64,000 bases of DNA, from positions 45,762,443 through 45,826,442 of the forward strand of contig CM026398.1 of assembly GCA_014843695.1 (NCBI GenBank), in the 5' to 3' direction. The stretch is from Archivesica marissinica. Its lineage: Eukaryota; Mollusca; Bivalvia; Venerida; Vesicomyidae. Each line of letters begins with the position of its first letter. The stretch's first letter is position 1. Below the pieces are notes generated by a model that worked only from the letters and a program-made list of their open reading frames with translations, made no database searches and had not been told where the DNA came from. The position numbers and the translations under genes were made by a program. This document shows, one piece after another, positions 1-11,500 of the stretch.

Positions 1-69
1 TCCCGTTCTTGTACTGAAAATGAAAGAATACATTACATACCTTTATATGGTTACATGTGAATCCATATT

Positions 70-300
70 GTGGTGTCCATGCTCCAGTGGTAGAGCGTCG
101 GATTTGGAATCGAACAGTCCCGGGTACGATACTCGGTCAGGCCACGTATGTAGTGTCATTGAGAAGGCACCTCACACACATTGCTTAGTACTGGTTAACC
201 ACTTAGATCAGCTAAGTCTGCCCAGGAAAACATGTCTAGGTCCCCGCAAGGGGTTTGACATTAATGGAACATACATACATACATACATACATATTTCAGA
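70..300 (+). mobile_element. tRNA-derived SINE (family E) with ACAT microsatellite tail
   Basis: A tRNA-like head with A box (CTCCAGTGGTAGAGCG) and degenerate B box (CGGGTACGATAC) is followed by a GC-containing body and a tail of (ACAT)n at 269-292. A diverged piece of the body recurs inverted near 2715-2775. Short open frames here are not genes. Confidence 0.55.
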
Positions 301-402
301 TGGTGATATAATTATGAAGAACTCTGACCTAATTATCTCTCCGGACTGGTATGTAAAACTGACACACTTCATTATTCATTACACAGGAGCTGGTCACAAG
401 GC

Positions 403-782
403 TATAAAAGGTTATAAAACTTTTCTCAGATCTCAAGCTTAGGCTGTCCGATTAGCGCAGTGGTTAGCGCGCTCGCTTCTCACCAATGCGACCCGGGTTC
501 GATCCTCGGACAGGGAAGTATGTGAGATGGTACGATGGTCGCCAGATCGGACAGGTGGGTTTTCTCCGGGTACTCCGGTTTCCTCCCACATAAATGACCA
601 CATATACGCTTTCATACGAGCCAACGAGAGTGATTAATATAAGTTGTTAAAACTTGCTTCGCAATCGTTGTAAAATAAATAAGGTATAAAAAAAGAAATA
701 AAAAAAGCTTAGGTGTTTTGATTTTGAGATTTACACTACACTGACACTAAGTTTGAGATTGGAGAAAAGATATATAACAACC
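403..782. mobile_element. Small MITE split by a SINE
   Basis: Terminal inverted repeats begin GGTTATAAAACTTTTCTC and end GAGAAAAGATATATAAC. Unsplit relatives lie at 10146-10266 and 45595-45722. SINE A1 (443-704) is inserted in the middle. Confidence 0.6.
443..704 (+). mobile_element. tRNA-derived SINE, family A, full length with target duplication
   Basis: The A box (TTAGCGCAGTGGTTAGCGCG) and B box (GGTTCGATCC) are clear. The body ends in the tail GAGTGATTAATATAAGTTGT and TTCGCAATCGTTGTAAAATA. An 8-bp direct repeat AAGCTTAG flanks it (435-442 and 705-712). Confidence 0.85.
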
Positions 783-934
783 AGGCAAGTAAGAGATCAG
801 AGTGTATCACAGAACAAACTGTTGACAATAAGGATTACGGTATAACAAAACCTTTTTTCTCTCTTATTTTATGAATACGTTTATCATTCGTTGCCCCTGA
901 TTACTCGGGGGGGGGGGGTAAGCATCCAGAAATA

Positions 935-1570
935 TATTAATAATTTTATTTTTTGGAGGATAGTGCAAAGATGTTCCTATTCAAGAATCATCCGCGATTA
1001 TTTTACATGCCCGGTGTATTGCACCGATGCCCGGTGTATCGCACCGATGCCCGGTGTATCGCACTGATGCCCGGTGTATCGCACCGATGCCCGGTGTATC
1101 GCACCGATGCACGGTGTATCGCACCGATGCCCGGTGTATCGCACCGATGCCCGGTGTATCGCACCGATGCCGGGTGTATCGCACCGATGCCCGGTGTATC
1201 GCACCGATGCCCGGTGTATCGCACCGATGCCCGGTGTATCGCACCGATGCCGGGTGTATCGCATCGATGTCCGGTGTATCGCACCGATGCACGGTGTATC
1301 CCACCGATGCCCGGTGTATCGCACCGATGCCCGGTGTATCGCACCGATGCCCGGTGTATCGCACCGATGCCCGGTGTATCGCACCGATGCCCGGTGTATC
1401 GCACCGATGCCCGGTGTATCGCACCGATGCCCGGTGTATCGCACCGATGCACGACAACTTAGTTAATACTCCCATTTGAAAGACTGTTAACATTATTAGA
1501 GTCAGATGAGGGATTGAACCTGCGATATCTGGATTTGCAGCCCAACATGTTAACCACTGACCAGTCTAAA
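935..1570 (-). mobile_element. tRNA-derived SINE, family C, expanded internally by a 20-bp minisatellite
   Basis: The left part (TTTTTTGGAGGATAGTGCAA, 951 onward) and right part (GAAAGACTGTTAACATTATTAG and the inverted tRNA head to about 1570) are the two halves of a family C SINE. Between them, where other copies have one CGGTGTA-AGCACCGA segment, lies the array at 1004-1452. Confidence 0.75.
1004..1452. repeat. 20-bp minisatellite, about 22 copies, seeded inside a SINE
   Basis: Unit GCACCGATGCCCGGTGTATC. The unit corresponds to the internal SINE segment that reads GGTGTACAGCACCGACAC in intact copies (for example near 61631). It is open on both strands (RYTGHRCDTPGIGAIH-type peptides), which simply reflects a stop-free period; no gene is inferred. 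Confidence 0.95.
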
Positions 1571-1728
1571 ACTTAGTGATGTTTATTTGGAGTGCAGATG
1601 AACAGTCTGATTTGTGACTGGTGTTATTTTTTCCCCGGTTCAAAGATTGTAAGGTTTAGATTCATGGGCAGTCTTTATTTGTTCGTTGTCGGTTTTTCAC
1701 GTAGGTTTCAGTTTATACGAGGATATAT

Positions 1729-2363
1729 AGAGTGGTGGAACCTATGCTCGGAGTAAATCCCACATATAATGACCAGTATAAAATGTTCATTGCACTTGCC
1801 GTATATTATTATTTTCTTAAGTCGTGAAAACAACTTTCAAAACTCTTGTTGACAGTTTTAGCGTCATAACGTGACCTTGCTGTTCAATACAGCTATCGCA
1901 ACAGTGTCAGGTCGGCACCCGTTTATATGGGGAACTCAAGACTTCAGGGTCTTCATGCACGGCGTACTTGTTATTTTTTATTTATCCACTATCACTTGTT
2001 GAATATCTTATTTTGATATAGTACATCATTGAATAAAAACACTTATTGGTCTTATTCAGAAATGGTATAGAAACTATTTTTCGGGTTAGGTGTAGATTTA
2101 TTTAATTCGGATAGCTACCTGAATTGCTCATACACTGTATCAGTTTCGGTGGAAATATTCTCCCAATTTGTTTATATTCGTCTGCAGGACCAGTCACGTG
2201 AGAGTTGCATCAGGCTACCGATACACGCAACGGAATGCTATTGAACCATGTCGCAACTCTGTCAGCGATATTAGCCTAGAACTATATAAATATTTTAAAT
2301 ACGGATGCAAATGGACAAATACGCCAAGCATTGGAATACGCCGAGCATTGGTTCCACCACTCT
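1729..2363. mobile_element. MITE of about 635 bp, copy 1
   Basis: Terminal inverted repeats AGAGTGGTGGAACCTATGCT and its complement at 2345-2363. A second copy at 19317-19957 is similar along its whole length. No transposase. It ends about 14 bp from the transmembrane exon's splice donor. Confidence 0.85.
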
Positions 2364-2377
2364 AGTATTATACATAC

Positions 2378-2515
2378 CATTATATTTTTCTCCTCGACTT
2401 CGCTTGATGAAACAAACTACGATGAAGATAAGAACGAGGACAGCTATCAGAATCATCATAATGATGAACCACGGTGCCTGGGCGATACTCGTCTCCGCGC
2501 TCAATGACGGTCCCG
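2378..2515 (-). CDS. Nrg: Nrg-like exon: juxtamembrane, transmembrane helix and first cytoplasmic residues
   Basis: 138 nt. Acceptor CTATTTCAG ends at 2516; donor GTATGT starts at 2377. It reads PGPSLSAETSIAQAPWF, a hydrophobic helix of about 22 residues (IIMMILIAVLVLIFIVVC core), then the basic stop-transfer FIKRSRGEKYN. L1-family members have a near-identical KRSKGGKY after the helix. The ankyrin-binding tail exons are not in bases 1-2377 as far as I can see and should lie outside the window. The large MITE at 1729-2363 ends about 14 bp from this donor. Confidence 0.96.
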
Positions 2516-5500
2516 CTGAAATAGAGAACAAACTATATCAGGTCACATGGTTAGCAAACGCTACAGTAGATAGGAATGAAGTTCAAGGACATATTTCTGT
2601 GAATTACCAAGAAAGTGTCCAATCTCAAGCGTATCAACTTGCAATTCATTTGACTCCATTATTCCCCCCCCCCCTCCCACAATTCATGAATCTGCAATTA
2701 CTATCTATCTATCTTCCTTTTATGTCGAACCCCTCGCGGGGACGTAGACATGTTTGTCTTACTACGTAGATCATAGTTTAGTTTCATGGATTGTTATCGT
2801 TTTCGATATGTCTTACATTTCCATAACTAATGCATGTATACCATTTGAGAGAAAAACAGATTCATGAATTTATCAATAGTCCAATCTTGCTTCAATGCAA
2901 CAAAGTTATGAAGCTTAAAAATTTGTGGATCTCCTATGAATGCAAATAAAGCGAAAATTCAAACAATCGCGAATAATATCCATTAAAAAGTATGGGCAAT
3001 CGCGAAAACACACACAAATATGACAATGAACCATTTCTACAGTATATAGCATCATTTGTTGTGTATAGCATGCACAATCTGTCTTGTTGAATGTTTCTAC
3101 TGTGCAGTATACAGTGCAATTTCTCTAAATTATCATGATGTTGCACAATTTGGAGGATCTTCAGCAATTTGTGCTTGTTCTATTTTGCGCGTTATAAATC
3201 GGAACTCTGTTCCAGAGTCCGCCACCTTTCCCCCGGATTTTCGTGCCAAAACGTAGGTGCACGCTATACATGATGGCGCGTTATACATGGATAAATACAG
3301 TAATCATAATGGTGGATTAAGAAAATAAAAATAAAACGATTAGAAATCAAGGTGAGAGATAACACCTTTAAACTAGAGAGTTAAAGTAAGTCAATAAAAC
3401 AAATGGATTAAGAAAGATGCAACAAAAGTGCCAAATAATTAAGTATTAGACGAAAAGACAGAACTCATGTACTGGTATAGCTTCCAAATCAGAATAGACA
3501 GAACTCATGTACTGGTATAGCTTCCAAATCAGAATAGACAGAACTCATGTACCGGCATAGCTTCCAAATCAGAATAGACAGAACTCATGTACTGGTATAG
3601 CTTCCAAATCAGAATAGACAGAACTCATGTACTGGTATAGCTTCCAAATCAGAATAGACAGAACTCATGTACTGGTATAGCTTCCAAATCAGAATAGACA
3701 GAACTCATGTACTGGTATAGCTTCCAAATCAGAATAGACAGAACTCATGTACTGGTATAGCTTCCAAATCAGAATAGACAGAACTCATGTACCGGCATAG
3801 CTTCCAAATCAGAATAGACAGAACTCATGTACCGGTATAGCTTCCAAATCATCTAACCAAATACTTAATACATAGAGACTCCTAAAAATCACATTTGTTT
3901 TGCAGAAAAGAAACCACATAAAGTTCTAACTAAAGAGTTAAACTTGACCTAATTTGACAATTCTGCGGATTATAAGATTGATTTACCGTATATACTCGGC
4001 CATTGACTTTAGGTCAAGTCGTATAAAAAAATGTTTGAAACATTTTATTATTAATATGAAATTAAAACGAGTCTGGTGATGTTATCAAATGTATATAACT
4101 TGACATTATTATCTCGCCCATTTCTCCATTATATGCATTGAAAGAGATTAAGGAACAAGAATGTTCTGATAAAGTGCCATAGACTTAGCAATGAGTGTAT
4201 TAAAGCAAAACAGGTTTTATTCCCCCAAATTATTACCTTGACTTGAGAATGATATCAACTTATGGCAGTATATAAGGGTACAAGCACCCTTCACCAACAT
4301 GTACAAGACATATAGTATAGACCCCAAGTTCTCCTCTGAGAATTAGTTCAAACATTAATGGGCATTCAGGACCTTCTGCAAGCCAACATTGTTTGAGATA
4401 TATTTGTAAGAATAAGATAAGAATTATGAGTGTTATAAGTTAGCCTATATTAGACATACAATTAGTAAGCAATCCATGATACACTTCCCTGTTAGCCTAT
4501 ATTAGACACACAAGTAGTAAGCAATCCATGATACACTCCCCTGTTAGCCTATATTAGACACACAAGTAGTAAGTAATCCATGATACACTCCCCTGTTAGC
4601 CTATATTAGACACACAAGTAGTAAGTAATCCATGATACACTCCCCTGTTAGCCTATATTAGACACACAAGTAGTAAGTAATCCATGATACACTCCCCTGT
4701 TAGCCTATATTAGACACACAAGTAGTAAGTAATCCATGATACACTCCCCTGTTAGCCTATATTAGACACACAAGTAGTAAGTAATCCATGATACACTCCC
4801 CTGTTAGCCTATATTAGACACACAAGTAGTAAGTAATCCATGATACACTCCCCTGTTAGCCTATATTAGACACACAAGTAGTAAGTAATCCATGATACAC
4901 TCCCCTGTTAGCCTATATTAGACACACAAGTAGTAAGTAATCCATGATACACTCCCCTGTTAGCCTATATTAGACACACAAGTAGTAAGTAATCCATGAT
5001 ACACTCCCCTGTTAGCCTATATTAGACACACAAGTAGTAAGTAATCCATGATACACTCCCCTGTTAGCCTATATTAGACACACACATAGTAAGCAATCCA
5101 TGATACACTCCCCTGTTAGCCTATATTAGACACACAAGTAGTAAGCAATCCATGATACACTCCCCTGTTAGCCTATATTAGACACACAAGTAGTAAGCAA
5201 TCCATGATACACTCCCCTGTTAGCCTATATTAGACACACACAAGTAGTACGCAATCCATGATACACTCCCCTGTTAGCCTATATTAGACACACACATAGT
5301 AAGCAATCCATGATACACTCCCCTGTTAGCCTATATTAGACACACAAGTAGTAAGCAATCATGATACACTCCCCTGTTAGCCTATATTAGACACACAAGT
5401 AGTAAGCAATCATGATACACTCCCCTGTTAACCTATATTAGACACACAATTAGTCAGCAATCCATGATACACTCCCCTGTTAGCCTATATTAGACACACA

Positions 5501-8500
5501 ATTAGTCAGCAATCCATGATACACTCCCCTGTTAGCCTATATTAGACACACAAGTAGTAAGCAATCATGATACACTCCCCTGTTAACCTATATTAGACAC
5601 ACAATTAGTCAGCAATCCATGATACACTCCCCTGTTAGCCTATATTAGACACACAATTAGTCAGCAATCCATGATACACTCCCCTGTTAGCCTATATTAG
5701 ACACACAAGTAGTAAGCAATCATGATACACTCCCCTGTTAACCTATATTAGACACACAATTAGTCAGCAATCCATGATACACTCCCCTGTTAGCCTATAT
5801 TAGACACACAATTAGTCAGCAATCCATGATACACTCCCCTGTTAGCCTATATTAGACACACAAGTAGTAAGCAATCATGATACACTCCCCTGTTAACCTA
5901 TATTAGACACACAATTAGTCAGCAATCCATGATACACTCCCCTGTTAGCCTATATTAGACACACAATTAGTCAGCAATCCATGATACACTCCCCTGTTAG
6001 CCTATATTAGACACACAATTAGTATAGTCTTACCATCAGGTGTTTCTAATGCTACAACCAAACAATACACAAATAAAACAAACTGTAAGATATGTGATGT
6101 ATAGTTTATACAAATTTATTTTAGCTCGATTGCGAGACAAGTTCTAACAACTTATATTATACTTGATGTAGACACACCATTATTCAAGTAGTCTTTGGAA
6201 ATAGCTATGATTCAACAAGGACAATACAGTGGAAATAGGAGCTAGTCATTTGTGCTTAGAAATATGCTTAGAATTGGGAAGAGCCGTCTCTAATGTTGTA
6301 AGAACTTGTGGCTCGACCCATTTTTGCTTTCTTAGCATATATTGTATGTAGATTCTGTGTCATAACAGAGCAAAATAAAATGTATGTAGATTCTGTGCTA
6401 TAACAGAGCAAAATAAATTGTATGTAGATTCTGTGTCATAACAGAGCAAAATAAATTGTATGTAGATTCTGTGTCATAACAGAGCAAAATAAATTGTATG
6501 TAGATTCTGTGTCATAACAGAGCAAAATAAATTGTATGTAGATTCTGTGTCATAACAGAGCAAAATAAATTGTATGTAGATTCTGTGTCATAACAGAGCA
6601 AAATAAAATGTATGTAGATTCTGTGCTATAACAGAGCAAAATAAATTGTATGTAGATTCTGTGTCATAACAGAGCAAAATAAAATGTGATTAAACTAAAA
6701 CTGTGCTTAGAAATTCCTGTCTTAACTTGCAATTCCTCAATATATATAGAGGATATTTGTTTGTTTTGAGTGAATATGGAATATATCTCACTGAGAAGTG
6801 AGAAAATTTCAAATATTTTCACAGGCACGAGTAAAAATATGAAAATGTTCCCACTTCGAGGTGAGATATATTCTGTATTCACTCAAAACAAACAAATTTT
6901 CTTTTTATTTTATGCTAATTGGTGAAAAACAAACACAAAATGAAGAAATTAAAATAGCTGGCCGCCGTGTTTTTGCGCGGATGAATACATTGACGACTAT
7001 ACGTCGTGAGTCGATACACAAATATGCCGCCATCTTGAATTTAAAGTTGAATCGAGGAAAAATACATGAAAACATTTATTGGATTTATTGTTACAATTTG
7101 CAGTGACAAACTTCGAGACATTGTCAGTTGTATTTCGCTTTTGATTTGTTTCATAACAAAAACAATAATACAGGTAAATAGTGTCATTGAAGCCAGGTAA
7201 ACGGTGAAAATTAAATAACACGTTGTCTAAGCATTTAAAGGGAGAGTAATAGTGCAAGAATAGTGTATTGGGAAGGGAGATAATAAAAAAAGTAGTCCGG
7301 CAAAATACAGTGAGTGATATGGATTATATCTCACTGATAGAACACTGTATTTCATCAATTAGCATAAAATAAATATATATATATATCTATCTGTTTCTCC
7401 ATCGAACTTGTTGCTACAGTAGTATCCTTTGGGATAGAAATACCTGTCTCTTGCAATTCCTTAGGACAGGAATTTCATCAAATATACTTGTTATCCCTTT
7501 AACTTATAGCATGAGCCCCCTCCAACAGTGAACCGGTTCCTACATTAGTATCACTTTCCATATAAATTTGAGTCCATTCAATGACTTTGCTATTTGTCGA
7601 GATTTAAAAATCCAGAAGAGATTTCAAGAGAACTTGTTATCATTGTGTATAGAGATTTCCAGCGAACTTGTGTAACAAGATTCATTATGCTGTGGCTGAT
7701 CTGGATCTATGTTGTTTGCACATTCCGTCCAAATTCAGCAGGTTAATGGTTAAAACCAAACAACAATAAACTGAATCCATCCAAGACAAGACAACTAAGA
7801 ATACATAGACAAGTAAGTTTTCACCTGTAATGTAAATACAACTCCAGGGTTCATTCTAGGTCAGAATTTTTGGGAGAAGTGAGAAAGCGCGTGATCGCTT
7901 CCTTAAATGGTGTTCTTTAATATACTTCTGCAAAATAGGGTTAAAATGCACAGTACAACCATTAAATACAACATTTGAATAGAAGGAGTGTGTTATAATG
8001 GGCCCAGTGTATCTTACTAGACAAAATTTTGTTTGAAAAACGTAAAAACCATTTTTTTTTTTTTTTTTAGGGAGAAGTGGGGCCCCCAGAGGGCGAAGTC
8101 AGGGTCCCTAGGGCGGCAATTTCGCCCACATCGCCCTCTAAACTGATCCCTGCAACTCTATCTACACACATGAGAAAACAGTATTTGACAGGTCTTCATT
8201 GACCATCCCTCGTATTGTGTTTGTATTTATTCTTCAACAAATATAACATCTTACGTTCTCCTTTAGTTGTGATCTGTATCATTTCACTGGGTTGTTCTAA
8301 TTGTGAGTTGCCCGCGACAACCAGAAACTCATACTGCTTGTTTGGTTCCAGGTCGGACACGTTCATCCATGTGTTGATCCTCTCCTGTTCCGTTGATTTA
8401 AACTCAGTTTTACCTAATAAAATATAAAACACGTCTTACTATCCGACTTCTCGCCATTCTGGTGAGGTTAACACAAGTACAACTGGGCTGCCCGATTAGC

Positions 8501-11500
8501 GCAGTGGTTAGCACACTCGCTTCTCAACAAAGCAACTAGGATTCGATCCTCAGACTGGGAAGTATGTGAGATGATATGGTGGTCGTCAGATCGGACAGGT
8601 GGGATTTCTCTGGGTACTCCGGTTTCCTTCCACAGGAATGACCACAAATACTACAGGGTTCTGGGGGCATATCAGGAATATCTTACAGAGATAATAGTGT
8701 TACATTGACTACATTGACTACAAAGCATACATATACACACACATATATACATATGATAGCGTGGTGAAAGGTCTTTATGCATATGTAAGAACATATGGAA
8801 AAGGACACAATAATTATATGAATTCCACTTTATATTGAAGACAGCATTCTCTCTATTCGATGACTCAAATACACAAAACATCGCAGTCAACAGATGCTGC
8901 TTGGCATCGCCGTCCAAAACATCGTGCTTCACGCCAAGAGCAGCACTGAACTAGCCATTTGGATGTGAAATGATTTGCAATTTAAACTCATTTATCACAT
9001 AAACTACGGCGCGGGAGTTTAATAAAGCCATGTCATAAATTCGGTAATAGACTAGTGTATTAAATATGCAAATGCGTGGGCGAATCACATAGCGATTCGC
9101 AGTGACATACATTTTTACATCAACTAGCACGCGCTGTGTAACTTTGATTGTGATGTCATTTGCCAAAACATCGTGTACATTTTGTATTTGAATTGTTGCA
9201 CATGATATGTTTAAAAACTGTTTACAAAGGAAGAAAATTTAAAAAATGGAGTATTTAGTGTCGCACTATTTTCTTGGCCCATTAAGTAGAAACCGCAGTA
9301 CTACTCTGGCTTTCATTTGCTAAAGGGGAAGTGTGTTCAATCGTGACACACTTTTACTGCGTATTTGGTTTATGTGATAAAAAGAATCTTACATTCGTGT
9401 CTTTCCATATTGAATTTATTAAACTCGTTGAATAAAAATGATAAAATGCTCGGTAGAGCCTCGCATTTTATCATTTTATTCAACTCATTTAATAAATTCA
9501 ATATGGAAAGCCACTCGTGTAAGATCCTCTATTTCTAATATAACTGTAAAATACTTAGATACTAGAACTGTAATAAGTTAAGGTTGTAGAAAAAGATGAA
9601 GTTGACTTTTTATGTTGTGCAGAACGTATGTGACATCCTGACAACCCAACTATTCATCTTACCCCCAACCTTACAGATTTTATTGCATTTCTGGGTTTTA
9701 GATTTTGAATTTTCTGGAACAATCTGCAGGCCCAGGCCTTATAGTGGCTACGTGCCTGGCGGTGGTGCAAGCAATCGGTAGAGTGGTACACAATATATTG
9801 CTAGTGTGACTTCGCCATGGCGATGCGTGTGCAAACCCCGGATTTAATAACAAGAATAAAGACATACCAAGCTGTCTGTACTTGACATAGTGGTAAGACC
9901 CTGCCGGGGCGTCCGTATTGAGGCCCACGCTCCAACTAACATTCACAAAATCCTCTCCTATTAACACAATGTTAATCTCAGGTGTAATCAATGCTGTAAA
10001 ATACAAGAAAGCAATTTATTGTGACATGAGACACAAGTTACTTTTAAAGGCTTGGCAATAAAGGATGACATGCTTGGCAAATGGCTTGGTCTATATACTA
10101 CCTATACTTTCATGTGGTTCGCTCTGGATTATTTTTAATCAAAATGGTTATGAAACTTTTCTCAAACTCCAGCGCAAGTGATTTGATTGGTAGATTTTGA
10201 GATTTACACTCAGTTGAACCAATCAGAAGCTTGAGATTGAGCTTAACACTGGAGAAAAGTTTTATAATCTCCAGGTCAGGGAGAACTTTGTTTTTTATAG
10301 AATATACACACCGCCGAGTCAACAAACTTCTACCTTGTATACTTTAGATTTCTCCCTTCTCGCTTGTATACTTTACTCCCTTGTATACCATAGAATTCTC
10401 ACCTGTATACCTTAGAATTCTCGCCTGTATACCTAATTTGATGGTCTAGCTTACGCCATGCACAGTGATGGAGTTCAAAGACATACTGCACTGACTAGCA
10501 TTCAAACTCATGCCTTGAGCATGAGGATGCCAACGTCCTAACCACAACACCAGTGCATCCTCGTCCAAAGATTCCATACCTATATTTTCCTAACAAAAAC
10601 AAGTACATTATTCCGATACCCAGATAGCAAGAGCCTATGCGCGTCATTGCTTGTTTTTCGAGGCTGTTCGATTAGCGTAGTGGTTAGCGCGCTTGCTTCT
10701 CACCAATGCAACCCGGGTTCGATCATAGGACTGGGACGTATGTCAGATGGTAAGTTGGTCACCAGATCGGACATGTGGGTTTTCTCTGGGTACTCCGGTT
10801 TCCGCCTACACGAATGACCACATTTACGCTTTCATCCACGCCAACAAGAGTGATTAATATAAGTTGTTAAAATCATTGTAAAAATAAGCTTGTTTTTCAA
10901 TTAACTCCATTGGCAGATAAATCCCAAAATATACATTGGTTCTTATAGTTGGAATCCTTTGTTTTTACTGTTGTTCCCTAACCAGATGTTGCGGTATGAT
11001 GAATGTGATTTTATCCAAATCATGCTAATTAATTGATAACAAATATTGATTTTGCAGTATAAAGTATCCATTGGGTATCTGTGGAGATTTAATAATTAGA
11101 CAATAATGAGATGAGACAATGGATGAAAATGGGTAGCACCACAAACCTTTTCAATCGACAATACTAATCACTCAGCCGTCGGAGACTTTCTACAACTTTC
11201 CTATACTTACGTGTTCTCAGTGAATTAAGTTATGTTATATTTCGGGTTTTACGCCTGCATCAGCACCATTTTGAGCTATATCGCCGGAGGGGAGTTTACC
11301 TAACAACACCTTTCCTGGGCAGGCTCCAGCGGTTAACCAGTACTTGGGTGCACCAACCTACGTAAAAAACTGCCAACTTTTTCATATAAATGAGACACGG
11401 TCTGAGCGGGGCTCGAACCTGTGACCATCAGTGATGATAGGTTACAGTGGTATACAAATCAGCGACCTTAACCACTCGACCACAGAGACGGACCCTGTTC

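Noticed and set aside
1..2377. Search for cytoplasmic-tail exons with an FIGQY-like ankyrin motif
   Set aside because: No such motif or splice-compatible segment was recognised; the region is MITE, SINE and minisatellite.
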